Source of the DNA: Croceitalea sp947503285
GTDB taxonomy: Bacteria > Bacteroidota > Bacteroidia > Flavobacteriales > Flavobacteriaceae
Assembly (NCBI RefSeq): GCF_036985505.1
Contig: NZ_BTGQ01000003.1
Span: 124,001-188,000 of the forward strand
Direction: 5' to 3'
DNA: 64,000 bases
A model generated the notes under the pieces. It did no database searches and had not been told where the DNA came from. It saw only the letters and a list, made by a program, of their open reading frames with translations. This document shows, piece after piece, positions 42,081-51,311 of this stretch (position 1 is the stretch's first letter; each line of letters begins with the position of its first letter). The translations under genes and the position numbers were made by a program.

Positions 42081-42557
42081 TTAAACCAAATTTTCAGGTT
42101 TTCGCACAAATTTCCGTGTATCTGCCTTGGTCAAAATCTTAAAATCATCGGTTTTTTCCATATGGTCAAAAGCGTCTAAAAAGTCTTTCGGCAAAGCGGT
42201 AAGTTTGCGTGCTTCTAAATCCATCCATCCGCCCATCATTTCACAACGGGCGAAATTTACCCCTTGGGCATCATAAAAATCATGTTGAAATTCGAATAAC
42301 ATGCCATCTTCGCTCATTCCCTTGAACCCCAATGATACCTGAACCGGTTTTCCTGGAAAAACCTCTTTGAAGTAATACATATGTTCATAAAATACTACAG
42401 GGCCGATATTGTATTGCGCCATTGTTTTTTGGTTAAACCCCATTTGCCCTAGATAGGCCATTCGGGTATGGCTCATAAAGTTGATGTAGGCAGAATTTGC
42501 CAAGTGTCTATTGGCATCGAGATCACTCCAACGAATATCGAATTCTTTTAAAAACAT
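42081..42557 (-). CDS. Acyl-CoA thioesterase, 4HBT family
   Basis: 158 residues, cytoplasmic hotdog fold. The catalytic region is FDIRWSDLDANRHLANSAYINFMSHTRMAYL, read here as IRWSDLDANRHLANSAY, with the Asp of DLDANRH in the 4-hydroxybenzoyl-CoA thioesterase position; RCEMMGGWMDLEARK matches the second strand block. It hydrolyses acyl-CoA; chain length is not predictable. Divergent from the nitronate monooxygenase gene with a 195-base gap holding a hairpin at 42592-42622. Confidence 0.9.
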   Translation of the reverse strand: MFLKEFDIRWSDLDANRHLANSAYINFMSHTRMAYLGQMGFNQKTMAQYNIGPVVFYEHMYYFKEVFPGKPVQVSLGFKGMSEDGMLFEFQHDFYDAQGVNFARCEMMGGWMDLEARKLTALPKDFLDAFDHMEKTDDFKILTKADTRKFVRKPENLV

Positions 42558-42752
42558 ATCCTTCTATATTTTAACGAATAGCTTATTTATAGGGTGAACT
42601 ACGAAGTAGTCTATACACCCTGTTTTACTCAACCAGTTTTCTTGAACACTGAATTCTTTTCCTATGCACGCATAAGAGTTGCCAAAAATAACATAGATTT
42701 GAAGAACGCCTACCAGAAAAAGGCGATTTTATCACCAATTTAATTTATTACG

Positions 42753-43730
42753 ATGAGCCAAAAAGCACCTTTTATCGATTCCCTCTCTTTGCCCGCTATC
42801 GCTGCCCCCATGTTTTTAATTTCTGGTCCAAAACTGGTCATAGAATGTTGTAAGAACGGTATTGTTGGCACTTTTCCGGCATTGAACCAACGTACTAGCG
42901 AAGGTTTCGAAGAATGGCTGCTCGAAATTAAGACCGAGCTCCAAAAATGGGAAGATGAAACCGGCAAAAAAGCGGCTCCTTTCGGGGTGAACCTAATTGT
43001 ACACCCCACCAATCCGAGGTTGGAAGCCGATGTAAAACTCTGCGTTAAACACAGGGTGCCCTTGGTGATTACATCATTGGGCGCAGTATCACAGGTAATC
43101 GATGCAGTACATAGTTATGGTGGTCTGGTCTTTCACGATGTGATTAAAAAAAGACATGCCGAGAAAGCTGCAGGTGCTGGCGTTGACGGTCTCATTCTGG
43201 TTGCTGCGGGCGCTGGGGGCCATGCAGGTACCATCAATCCCATGAGTCTTGTGGCCGAAGTGAAAAAATTCTTTGACAAAACGGTGATCTTATCAGGATG
43301 TATTTCGATGGGTCGCGATATTGCATCCGCGATGCAGATGGGTGCCGACCTGGCCTATATGGGTACGCGTTTTATCAATGCGGAGGAAAGTAAGGCCCCG
43401 CAAGAATATAAAGATATGATCATTGCAGCGGGCGCTAGCGATGTTACCTATACAGCGGCTATCTCTGGTGTTCATGCCAATTTTTTGGCAGCGAGCCTAA
43501 AAGCCGCGGGACTTACTGAAGAAGATCTTAAAAAGAATACCAAAATCGACTTTGGAAAAGAACTGGATACGGAAGCAAAGGCGTGGAAAACCATCTGGTC
43601 GGCCGGTCAAGGGGTTACTACCATTGAAAAGACGCTTCCAGTGGCAGCATTGGTCCGACAGTTGAAAGTTGGGTTTAAAGCGGCAATTGAAGAACAAACC
43701 AAGCTTTTAGAGCGGTTTCCAAAAGATTAG
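42753..43730 (+). CDS. Nitronate monooxygenase family flavoprotein
   Basis: 325 residues, FMN-dependent TIM barrel of the 2-nitropropane dioxygenase family. LPAIAAPMFLISGP is the FMN-binding start, PFGVNLIVHPTNPR follows, and VDGLILVAAGAGGHAGTINP contains the conserved GGHAG with the catalytic His; MGADLAYMGTRFINAEES binds the FMN phosphate. It oxidises nitronates to carbonyl compounds and nitrite. The alpha/beta hydrolase gene follows after nine bases. Confidence 0.94.
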   Translation: MSQKAPFIDSLSLPAIAAPMFLISGPKLVIECCKNGIVGTFPALNQRTSEGFEEWLLEIKTELQKWEDETGKKAAPFGVNLIVHPTNPRLEADVKLCVKHRVPLVITSLGAVSQVIDAVHSYGGLVFHDVIKKRHAEKAAGAGVDGLILVAAGAGGHAGTINPMSLVAEVKKFFDKTVILSGCISMGRDIASAMQMGADLAYMGTRFINAEESKAPQEYKDMIIAAGASDVTYTAAISGVHANFLAASLKAAGLTEEDLKKNTKIDFGKELDTEAKAWKTIWSAGQGVTTIEKTLPVAALVRQLKVGFKAAIEEQTKLLERFPKD

Positions 43731-43739
43731 TCGCTGTAA

Positions 43740-44702
43740 ATGCCGTTGGTTCCTTCAAATTATAGACCACCTTTTCCTTTTAGAAACGGACATTTTGCAA
43801 CCATTTACGCTGGGGTATTCAGAAAAGTAAAAGGTCTGGTCCAACACCGCGAACGGGTGAACCTATCAGACGGCGATTTTCTTGATTTGGACTGGAGTAA
43901 AAGCAATGCACCCACTTCGAAACTCGTTGTGCTGTTGCATGGCCTAGAGGGTGATGCGCAACGGCACTACATCGTGGGCAGTGCCAAAAAATTCAATCAA
44001 CATGGCTATGATGCTTGTGCGGTCAATTTTAGGAGTTGTAGTGGAGAACCCAATACGCTATATCGTTCGTACCATTCTGGAGCCACTGAAGATTTGATTG
44101 AAGTTATCCACCATATTTTAAATTCCGAAGAGTACCAAGAAATCTATTTGATGGGTTTTAGCTTGGGCGGCAATCTGGTTTTAAAGTATTTGGGGGAGGG
44201 AAATCAAGTTCCCAAACAACTAAAGGCCGCGGTAGGCGTATCGGTTCCATGTAGTTTAAAAAGTGCCTGTGATGAATTGTTGAACTCCAAAAACGTGTTA
44301 TACTCGGCAAGGTTCAAAAAACACTTATTGGCCAAGTTGCGGCAAAAGCAACAGCTATTCCCCAATCGTATTTCAGTAGCCGAAATAGAATCAATCGCAA
44401 CGCTAAAAGATTTTGATGACATTTATACCAGTCGTGCCCATGGCTTTATAGACGCGTTTGATTATTATGACAAATGTAGTAGCAACCAATTTTTGCTAGA
44501 TATCGAGACACCAAGTTTAATCTTGAATGCAAAAAATGATTCATTCTTGGGGGTAGAATGCTACCCTTATGAAGCTGCAAGGACCAATGATGCCATTTAT
44601 TTGGAAACCCCGGATTTTGGGGGGCATGTTGGATTTTGGGGTGCAACGAGCAGCTATGCAGAAGAACGTGCGGTCGAGTTTTTTAACTCACTTACGCAGT
44701 AG
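43740..44702 (+). CDS. YheT-like alpha/beta hydrolase
   Basis: 320 residues. The family signature NYRPPFPFRNGHFATI opens the protein, followed by the oxyanion HGLEGDAQRHYI, FRSCSGEPN, and the nucleophile elbow GFSLGG with Ser141. The Asp and His of the triad are expected in NAKNDSFLGVE and TPDFGGHVGFWG. It belongs to COG0429 (yeast Yju3/YheT-like), esterase or lipase activities. It shares a transcript with the upstream nitronate monooxygenase. Confidence 0.92.
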   Translation: MPLVPSNYRPPFPFRNGHFATIYAGVFRKVKGLVQHRERVNLSDGDFLDLDWSKSNAPTSKLVVLLHGLEGDAQRHYIVGSAKKFNQHGYDACAVNFRSCSGEPNTLYRSYHSGATEDLIEVIHHILNSEEYQEIYLMGFSLGGNLVLKYLGEGNQVPKQLKAAVGVSVPCSLKSACDELLNSKNVLYSARFKKHLLAKLRQKQQLFPNRISVAEIESIATLKDFDDIYTSRAHGFIDAFDYYDKCSSNQFLLDIETPSLILNAKNDSFLGVECYPYEAARTNDAIYLETPDFGGHVGFWGATSSYAEERAVEFFNSLTQ

Positions 44703-44743
44703 TAAATACATTTCTTACATTTACAAGATACCATCGACAAACC

Positions 44744-46105
44744 ATGTTACGTAGATTTTACTTGACCTTATCGGCAATTATTTGCTTTTGTGTATCATGT
44801 GTAAACTCAAGTGAGTTTGACGTGCCTCAAGAAAGTTGTGTCGAAAATCTACAGGCAAATGCCACTTTTGCCGAGGTTAAGGCACTTTACCAAGGTGAAT
44901 TGCTTCAAATTCAAGATGATTTGGTCATTGAGGGTTACGTGGTCTCTTCTGATAGGGCAGGAAATTTTTTTAGTGTCCTACATTTTCAAGATGAAGTTGA
45001 CAATCCTACCCAAGGCTTTCAGATAGAGCTCGATATCAGACAGTCGTATTTGCTATTTGAACCGGGCAGTAAAGTTTTGATAAGGCTCAAAGGCCTTTAT
45101 TTAGGCCAAAGTAAAGCCGTTTTTAAATTGGGCGGAACCTTTGCAGGTTTTGGAACGGTTTCCGTAGGTCGATTACCGGCATCAAAAATACCAGAGCATA
45201 TTTTTCTGGCTTGCGATACTGTGGAAGCTATAATACCAACCAACGTTTCCATAACCAGTCTAGAGCCTAACCTCACCAATACGCTTGTACGTTTTGAAAA
45301 CCTTGAAATCATTGATGAAGAACGTACCTTGCCTTTTGCAATCGAACGTGAGGAGACCCAGCGCACCTTGGTCGATTGTTTTGATAACGAACTTATCTTA
45401 TTGAACAGCGGTTTCTCTAATTTTCAGCAAGAGTTGCTTCCTAACGGAAATGGAAGTATAACGGGTGTATTACTTCGTGAAAATGAAGATTTCTTTTTGG
45501 CGATACGCGAATTGACGGATATTGATTTTTCTAATGAACGATGTGTTGAGGTTGTCACTGAATTTACATCAGAACAGATTTTCTTTTCCGAATTGGCCGA
45601 TCCCAACAACAATTCCGGGGCACGTTTTGTAGAGCTATTCAACGCTTCTGAAACGGCATTGGATTTAAACGGATGGTCTATAAGAAGGTATACCAATGCC
45701 AATACCACAGTAAGTTCAACCCTAGATCTCACCGGCAACACTATGGATGCGGGGTCAACTTTGGTAATTTCACCAAATGCGGATGAATTTGAAATTGTCT
45801 ACGGCTTTGCACCAGATTTAGCAGTGGGTACCAATAGCCCTGCAGACTCAAACGGGGATGACAATTTAGAATTGGTGGACCCATTCGGTGTAGTGATCGA
45901 TACTTTCGGGGTCATTGGTGAAGATGGTACGGGTACCAACCATGAATTTGAAGATGGTAGGGCGGTGCGAAACAGCACCATTATACAAGCAAATGCGAAC
46001 TATACCTTTTCTGAATGGATCATTTTTAACGATTCAGGTGATGCAGGTACCATAAACCAACCCCAAAACGCGCCTGAGGATTTCTCCCCAAAAGAGCGAA
46101 ACTAA
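44744..46105 (+). CDS. DUF5689 lipoprotein with lamin-tail domain
   Basis: 453 residues. Lipoprotein signal (LSAIICFCVSC). The N-terminal DUF5689 region, an OB-like domain, occupies about 35-270 (IQDDLVIEGYVVSSDRAGNFF, NTLVRFENLEIIDEE, GVLLRENEDFFLAIRE). A lamin-tail (LTD) domain covers about 285-410 (IFFSELADPNNNSGARFVELF truncated to key words ADPNNNSGARFVELFN, LNGWSIRRYTN, DNLELVDPFGVVIDTFG). It is exported to the cell surface and probably binds nucleic acid or other polymers; in other flavobacteria such genes neighbour TonB receptors and secreted endonucleases, though here the nearest is 34 kb away. Ends at a bidirectional terminator. Confidence 0.88.
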   Translation: MLRRFYLTLSAIICFCVSCVNSSEFDVPQESCVENLQANATFAEVKALYQGELLQIQDDLVIEGYVVSSDRAGNFFSVLHFQDEVDNPTQGFQIELDIRQSYLLFEPGSKVLIRLKGLYLGQSKAVFKLGGTFAGFGTVSVGRLPASKIPEHIFLACDTVEAIIPTNVSITSLEPNLTNTLVRFENLEIIDEERTLPFAIEREETQRTLVDCFDNELILLNSGFSNFQQELLPNGNGSITGVLLRENEDFFLAIRELTDIDFSNERCVEVVTEFTSEQIFFSELADPNNNSGARFVELFNASETALDLNGWSIRRYTNANTTVSSTLDLTGNTMDAGSTLVISPNADEFEIVYGFAPDLAVGTNSPADSNGDDNLELVDPFGVVIDTFGVIGEDGTGTNHEFEDGRAVRNSTIIQANANYTFSEWIIFNDSGDAGTINQPQNAPEDFSPKERN

Positions 46106-46140
46106 AAAAAGGGAACATCTGAACAGATGTTCCCTTCTTG
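46104..46140. terminator. Bidirectional intrinsic terminator
   Basis: Perfect ten-base arms (46111-46120 and 46125-46134) with a GAAC loop. Seven A at 46104-46110 give a T tail for the minus-strand NTF2-like gene; the plus-strand tail is TTCTTG. Confidence 0.85.
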
Positions 46141-46158
46141 CTGCTTAAAGATGTGAAT

Positions 46159-46536
46159 TTATACGTGATAATATCTTTCTTCGATGATTTTTCCCTCATC
46201 GTTCCAAGTAGTTCGCACTACCTGTTCGAAAGTATGGCTTTGGCCATCATTGGTGTCAAATTTCATGACCGCTTCGTAGAAAGAGGTGTTGCCTTTTACC
46301 GCAGGACCGTTTTTCAACTCATAGCCGTGAAAAGCGGTAACCGTGGCCAATAGCTCTTTTTCTTTTTCAATGTTGAAGGCTTTGCCCACTTTTGGTGCGG
46401 CATTACCTTCAATAAGTTGTACGTCGTCTGCTAGGTATCCATCCATCGCTTCTAAAAATTGACCTTTAGCCAATAATTCCAATACGTCGTTTGCGTTGTT
46501 TAAAATAGTCTGTTCTTGATTTTCCAATACTTCCAT
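46159..46536 (-). CDS. SnoaL/NTF2-like protein
   Basis: 125 residues, cytoplasmic. The helix ILNNANDVLELLAKGQFLEAMDGYLADD and the beta strands VKGNTSFYEAVMKFDTNDG and TFEQVVRTTWNDEGKIIEER are the NTF2-fold arrangement of SnoaL-like domains. The pocket residues do not indicate a substrate. A perfect 20-base palindrome at 46602-46621 lies 65 bases upstream, probably a regulator site. The gene ends at a shared terminator. Confidence 0.82.
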   Translation of the reverse strand: MEVLENQEQTILNNANDVLELLAKGQFLEAMDGYLADDVQLIEGNAAPKVGKAFNIEKEKELLATVTAFHGYELKNGPAVKGNTSFYEAVMKFDTNDGQSHTFEQVVRTTWNDEGKIIEERYYHV

Positions 46537-46601
46537 GATAAGTTGTTTTTATTGTGTGAATAATTGTTTGATTTTCTTTGGTTCAAAAGTACTGTGGGTT
46601 A

Positions 46602-46621
46602 ACCTGTAAAAGTTTACAGGT
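46602..46621. promoter_or_regulatory. Perfect 9-2-9 palindrome, candidate operator
   Basis: ACCTGTAAA, AG, TTTACAGGT. It is in the 266-base intergenic region between the NTF2-like gene and the ankyrin gene. No regulator gene is adjacent. No T run follows, so it is not a terminator. Confidence 0.5.
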
Positions 46622-46802
46622 ATTTCCCGTTAACTTGTCGTTATTTCCCAAAAACCACTTTAAACCGACCGAATGGTGGAAAATTGGCGAAAACACCTTA
46701 TTATATACTTTCATCACCTACTCGGTTTACAATAGGGAAGCCCTATTTTTTGGTAAGGAAAAATGAACGTTTTTTTATACCTTCAAAAGCTCTAATACGA
46801 TT

Positions 46803-47282
46803 ATGACGAACAAGGAATCTTTTTTTAACGCCATACGAACAGGTGATCTTGAAAAGGTGCGGCAATTGCTCAAAAAGTACCCCCATCTGAACAATGTTAC
46901 TGACGAACGTGGTTCTACCCCATTGATTTTGGCTACCTACTACGGGCATGAACACATCGCGGACCACTTGATGGATAATGGGGCAACAATCGATACGAAA
47001 GATAGCTCTGGCAATACGGCACTTATGGGTGTGTGTTTTAAGGGATACACTGAAATTGCCAAAAGCTTGATTAAAGCAGGTGCCAATGTGAATGTTAGCA
47101 ATGCTATGGGGGGAACCTGTTTAATCTATGCGGCCACATTCAATAGAATTGAAATTGCCAAACTGCTTTTGGAACATGGTGCGGATACCTCCATTAAGGA
47201 TGCCCGGGGCCATACGGCCTTGGATCATGCCAAAATGCAAGAGGCTTCAGAAATGATGACTTTATTACAGAAAACCAATTGA
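46803..47282 (+). CDS. Ankyrin-repeat protein
   Basis: 159 residues made of about four ankyrin repeats: ESFFNAIRTGDLEKVRQLL, GSTPLILATYYGHEHIADHL, GNTALMGVCFKGYTEIAKSL, GGTCLIYAATFNRIEIAKLL and a capping DARGHTALDHAK. No signal peptide. Such short stand-alone repeat proteins usually mediate protein binding; the partner is unknown. Seven bases precede the Nudix hydrolase gene, so the two are probably cotranscribed. Confidence 0.92.
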   Translation: MTNKESFFNAIRTGDLEKVRQLLKKYPHLNNVTDERGSTPLILATYYGHEHIADHLMDNGATIDTKDSSGNTALMGVCFKGYTEIAKSLIKAGANVNVSNAMGGTCLIYAATFNRIEIAKLLLEHGADTSIKDARGHTALDHAKMQEASEMMTLLQKTN

Positions 47283-47289
47283 AGGTTTT

Positions 47290-47913
47290 ATGCAACCAAA
47301 ACAACTGCTTGAACTGGTCAAAAGAATAAAGGCAATCGCCGATACAGGGCTGGTCTACGCCGAAAGTCCCTACGATTTGGAACGTTATGGGGAATTAAGG
47401 GAAATCGGCCTAAAGCTAATGGCCCATGTCACTGACGAGCCCGTAGCCAAACTCAACAGTTTCTTTTTACCACAAACGGATTATCCTACCCCTAAGGTCG
47501 ATGTAAGGGGATTTGTACTGAATGGGCAGCATCAAATATTGATGGCAAAAGAGAGTGTGGATAATAAATGGACGATACCTGGGGGTTGGGCCGATATTGG
47601 CATTACGCCAAAAGAAGTGGTCATTAAAGAAATCAAGGAAGAAACGGGAATCGATGTTGAGGTAATCCGCTTGTTGGCTATTTACGATAAACAGCGACAT
47701 GAACACCCCGCCGAGCCCTATTACATCTATAAATTGATGTTTTTCTGTAAAGCCACGGGAGGTGAATTACAACCGGGCTTTGACATGAAAGGTGCGGCCT
47801 ATTTTTCTCTGGACGATTTGCCAGAACTTTCTGAAGATCGCATTTTAAAGAGCCAGTTGCACCATTTGTATCAATTGGTAGAAGAGGGTAAGAACGAGGT
47901 TTATGTTGACTGA
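47290..47913 (+). CDS. Nudix hydrolase with N-terminal Nudix_N domain
   Basis: 207 residues. The N-terminal part (LLELVKRIKAIADTGLVYAES) is the Nudix_N helical domain, then VDVRGFVLNGQHQILMAKES begins the Nudix fold. The Nudix box is IPGGWADIGITPKEVVIKEIKEETGI: the first Glu of the consensus is Ile and the Arg is Lys, while the metal-binding K-E-I-K-E-E core remains. Members often hydrolyse ADP-ribose or sugar nucleotides; the changes leave the substrate open. Cotranscribed with the ankyrin gene. Confidence 0.88.
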   Translation: MQPKQLLELVKRIKAIADTGLVYAESPYDLERYGELREIGLKLMAHVTDEPVAKLNSFFLPQTDYPTPKVDVRGFVLNGQHQILMAKESVDNKWTIPGGWADIGITPKEVVIKEIKEETGIDVEVIRLLAIYDKQRHEHPAEPYYIYKLMFFCKATGGELQPGFDMKGAAYFSLDDLPELSEDRILKSQLHHLYQLVEEGKNEVYVD

Positions 47914-48136
47914 GAAATACGTTGGTCATAAATATTCGGAAAGTCCGTAATCAGTCAAAATGTTTCGGTAAGGAAATGTCAGGTTGAGCACCCTTTTACC
48001 AGCCTGGTAGACAGTTGAAACCCAAACCGAAAAATGAGCGTTTATCAATTGCCCCGAATAGACCCCTTAGGGTACAATGGGGATTTTAATAAAATCATGG
48101 CAGAAAAGGTATTTTCCATTTTCAAATGACAACATC

Positions 48137-48910
48137 ATGAGCGATAATTTACACATAGCACTAGTGCAATCCCACTTGCTTTGGGAAAACCCCGAGGGTA
48201 ACCGAAAATTATTCGATACCAAAATCCAAGAAATTCAAGAAGGTGTGGATTTGGTTATATTGCCAGAGATGTTCTCAACCGCATTTACCATGCATCCTGA
48301 AAACATTGATAAAGCCCAAGCGCCCAAAACATTACAATGGATGAGATCCTGGGCACAACGAAAGCAAATTGCAATTACGGGCAGTATGATCTTTCATGAA
48401 ACGGATAGGTATTACAATCGGTTGTTCTTTGTGTATCCTGATGGAAATTATGAAACGTATGACAAACGCCACACCTTTACCTTGGCCGGCGAACATGAGG
48501 TATATCGGGCAGGGGACCATAAATTGATTCTTGACTTTAAAGGGTTTAAGATTTGCCCCCTTATTTGTTACGACCTGCGATTTCCGGTTTGGGCCAGAAA
48601 CGTCGAAAACTATGATGTTTTAGTATACGTGGCCAATTGGCCCAAACCCAGGGTCAATGCTTGGGATGCCTTACTTAAGGCAAGGGCAATCGAGAATATG
48701 GCGTATTGTATCGGGGTAAACCGAATAGGATTGGATCCTTCAGGTCATGAATATGTTGGCCATTCTGCAGTTTACGATGTTTTGGGTGAAAAATTGGTTT
48801 TTTCTACAAAGGAAGAAGTCTTGTACGCTACCTTATCCAAGACGCATATTAAAACTTACCGAAACAAGCTCAAATTTTTAGAGGATCAAGATTCGTTTAA
48901 TTTGTTATAA
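48137..48910 (+). CDS. Omega-amidase (YafV/Nit2-like carbon-nitrogen hydrolase)
   Basis: 257 residues from the ATG at 48137 (MSDNLHIALVQSHL); an ATG at 48077 would add 20 residues without family similarity. The Glu-Lys-Cys triad is E44 (ILPEMFS), K110 (YDKRH) and C144 (LICYDLRFP). It hydrolyses 2-oxo-glutaramate or 2-oxo-succinamate to the keto acids and ammonia, often finishing glutamine transaminase reactions or methionine salvage. The 3' end overlaps the convergent lipoprotein gene by 14 bases. Confidence 0.92.
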   Translation: MSDNLHIALVQSHLLWENPEGNRKLFDTKIQEIQEGVDLVILPEMFSTAFTMHPENIDKAQAPKTLQWMRSWAQRKQIAITGSMIFHETDRYYNRLFFVYPDGNYETYDKRHTFTLAGEHEVYRAGDHKLILDFKGFKICPLICYDLRFPVWARNVENYDVLVYVANWPKPRVNAWDALLKARAIENMAYCIGVNRIGLDPSGHEYVGHSAVYDVLGEKLVFSTKEEVLYATLSKTHIKTYRNKLKFLEDQDSFNLL

Positions 48911-50516
48911 TAAATGTTTCATTGTAAATGGAAAATGCCCTAACATCAATCAAGTCAGGGTAATATTTTACGACCTCTGGTTGTCGTTTTTTCAAGTAGC
49001 TGCCAGGATCCCATTTTCCATTTCCATTTTCATCGAAAATAATGCGGAAACCGTACCGTTTTGGCTCTAAATGATTGAATTCAAAAACTGTTGGCTCCGT
49101 AGCATAGATTTCACGTATTTTTTCACCTTTCTCTGAAATTAATTCCACAATGAGCGGATATTTCACCTTTCCTTCCAAGTTCAATGTCAAGTCCCCATAA
49201 TCGGCATAGCTACCAGTACTCAGCTTGTACTGAAGGGTGTCATTTTGTTCCCCGAAAAAATCTTGTATGGCACCGGGCAAGAGTGAAATGTGATAGTCTT
49301 GATTATCAATGATTTCAAAATCGAAATCCACTTTATTTTTTACGGTGTCCAGCGATACGCTGAAAGGCATTTGAAGGGAATCTTTATCCAAAATCCCGAT
49401 TTGTGCCGTATCAAGTTGTACCAATGGGGTCGTGGCCAGAATTTCAAATTTATCATTGAAACCTATCTTACCTCGCTTGGGGGCGTCTAAACGAAGGGTG
49501 TCCAATGGAAGTTTTCTGGTTTTGACCGTAAAGGTATCGACCAGTTTCAAGGTATCATTGGTAACCGTGAACATAATGGAATCAATATCTGTCGGTGTCA
49601 ACCAATAGTTAATAGTGTCCCGTTCACGATCTTTATTGATTAGGGTCTTAACGGAATCGGGCAGTTGGGTCAACGTTTCGATATTGAAGTCATTTTCATC
49701 ACCATTATACCCAAAAAGAATCCTATTCTTTGCGACGTAACTGGGTACTGAAATACTATAATCGGGCTCTTCCATAAAAAGGTTCAAAAGGTAGACCGAA
49801 TCGGTGGGTAGGGTGATGGTGTCGGTCAAAAATCCAATTTTATCGGATCGTTGGTCAAACACGTTGTTTTTTCCTTTATCCGTAATGCCCGTTAAAATAT
49901 ACTTTCCTGCCTTTAGATTGTTCAACGTGAACAAGGGCAAACTATCTGAGGTATTGGCAATGTAGTTAGGGGGGTACTTGTAAATGGTCGAATCATTGTA
50001 AGCACTATCTATCTCATAAAGCATTACGCTCACAAAAGTGTCCGCATTTCTATTGAAAGCATCTTTGACGGCACCCGATAGGGACAATGAATCAATATAA
50101 TCCCCCGTTGAAAAAACGTAGCTCAGAAAGCTGTTCGGATTACCCTCGTTATGGTCTACGATGCTTTGTCCGAAATTTATGGTGTATGTGGTGTTCTCAC
50201 GAAGGGTATCCTTAAAAGTGATCTCGATAAATTTACTGGCGCCGCCCAACGGTTTTATCTCTGGGGTATATTTTAATGGGGGCGAAATGATCAATTGGTT
50301 CTGAACATCTTGAAGTTTAATGTATTCATCGAAATAAAGCCGGATACTCTTACTATCGAAATTAATGCTGAGGTTTTCGGGATCTGTTCGAAGCAGTACC
50401 GGTGGTGTAACATCTTTTGGTCCACCAGAGGGATTTCCCCTTCTAGCACATTGCCAGAAGGCAAAAATGAAAAGCAACAGAAATAAGAAGCATAAAAGCT
50501 TTTTTAACAATGCCAT
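48897..50516 (-). CDS. Ig-like (Big_5) domain lipoprotein
   Basis: 539 residues from the ATG at 50516, which gives a lipoprotein signal (FAFWQC). The start of the mature protein, ARRGNPSGGPKDVTPP, is the hallmark of this Bacteroidota family. An SbsA/Big_5-type Ig-like domain follows (FDEYIKLQDVQNQLIISPPL, YTINFGQSIVDHNEGN), then further beta domains and a C-terminal FDENGNGKWDPGSYL with Ca-binding-like Asp and Asn. Probably anchored in the outer membrane; function unknown. It precedes comF by 53 bases on the same strand downstream. Confidence 0.9.
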   Translation of the reverse strand: MALLKKLLCFLFLLLFIFAFWQCARRGNPSGGPKDVTPPVLLRTDPENLSINFDSKSIRLYFDEYIKLQDVQNQLIISPPLKYTPEIKPLGGASKFIEITFKDTLRENTTYTINFGQSIVDHNEGNPNSFLSYVFSTGDYIDSLSLSGAVKDAFNRNADTFVSVMLYEIDSAYNDSTIYKYPPNYIANTSDSLPLFTLNNLKAGKYILTGITDKGKNNVFDQRSDKIGFLTDTITLPTDSVYLLNLFMEEPDYSISVPSYVAKNRILFGYNGDENDFNIETLTQLPDSVKTLINKDRERDTINYWLTPTDIDSIMFTVTNDTLKLVDTFTVKTRKLPLDTLRLDAPKRGKIGFNDKFEILATTPLVQLDTAQIGILDKDSLQMPFSVSLDTVKNKVDFDFEIIDNQDYHISLLPGAIQDFFGEQNDTLQYKLSTGSYADYGDLTLNLEGKVKYPLIVELISEKGEKIREIYATEPTVFEFNHLEPKRYGFRIIFDENGNGKWDPGSYLKKRQPEVVKYYPDLIDVRAFSIYNETFIITN

Positions 50517-50569
50517 AAGTCCGTAGTAGATTCTAAACAAAGAAACAACATATTCAAAAACCTTTAAAG

Positions 50570-51286
50570 TTAATTCATTAGTTTGGGTACAAAGGCCATT
50601 GTGGCCACGTAGATTTCTATTCCATCAACCCTATTCAATGCATTACAGCAGGCTTCGATTGTTGCACCCGTAGTGATAATATCGTCTACCAAAAGCACTT
50701 TTTTATGGGTCAGCGATTTGCCATTATCGACCTCATAAAGATTTTTTTTGTTTTGCCATCGGTTCAACCTTGTTTTCTTGGTCTGTGTTTTCGTGTTCGC
50801 CGTTTTTAATAGGGCATTGGCCTTAAATTCTGCCTGCAGGTGTTTGGCAAGTTGCCTTGCAAAGGCGTCGACCTGATTGTATCCTCTTTTCTTTAATTTT
50901 TTGGGATGTAATGGAACGGGTACCACAATATCGATATGGTTCAGATACCCATTGGCAACTATGGTTTCCCCATACCAGTTACCAATAAAATCCCCAACGA
51001 TTTCTTGGTTTTTGTATTTCAAGTGGTGCAAAAGGTTTTTTACGATGCCGGTTTTTGAGAAAAAAAGGAAGGAATTTGCTTTGACGATGTGGGCGCGGCC
51101 ATAGAAAACACGGTCAATTTCGTTCTCTTGGCCAAAATTGTAATCGGTAATCGGCAAATCGTGTCGACAAACGGTACAAAGTAGGTGTTCTCCACTGATT
51201 AATGGTGCATTACATCCAAAACAACAGTGCGGCAATAGTATTGAGTTAATATCGTTTATTATCTTTGAAACCCTATAACCAAACAT
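50570..51286 (-). CDS. comF: ComF family phosphoribosyltransferase-like protein
   Basis: 238 residues. N-terminal zinc ribbon C22-x-x-C25 and C37-x-x-C40, then the phosphoribosyltransferase fold with VLLVDDIITTGATIEAC, the PRPP-binding loop, and VPVPLHPKKLKKRGYNQV. ComF is needed for natural DNA uptake in several bacteria and is widely kept; other competence genes are not in the window. Divergent from the coiled-coil gene, with a 25-base gap; the Ig-like lipoprotein gene follows at 53 bases. Confidence 0.92.
   Translation of the reverse strand: MFGYRVSKIINDINSILLPHCCFGCNAPLISGEHLLCTVCRHDLPITDYNFGQENEIDRVFYGRAHIVKANSFLFFSKTGIVKNLLHHLKYKNQEIVGDFIGNWYGETIVANGYLNHIDIVVPVPLHPKKLKKRGYNQVDAFARQLAKHLQAEFKANALLKTANTKTQTKKTRLNRWQNKKNLYEVDNGKSLTHKKVLLVDDIITTGATIEACCNALNRVDGIEIYVATMAFVPKLMN
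51260..51267 (+). promoter_or_regulatory. -7 box for the coiled-coil protein gene
   Basis: TATCTTTG inside the comF 5' coding end, with TTG at 51241-51243 (16-base spacing). The ATG is 44 bases downstream. Confidence 0.4.
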
Positions 51287-51311
51287 ACCTAGACCTACCT
51301 ATTTAGCTTAA

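Noticed and set aside
46578..46766. 62-codon plus-strand frame before the ankyrin gene
   Set aside because: No motif, crosses the palindrome at 46602, and ends within the next gene's upstream region; no promoter seen.
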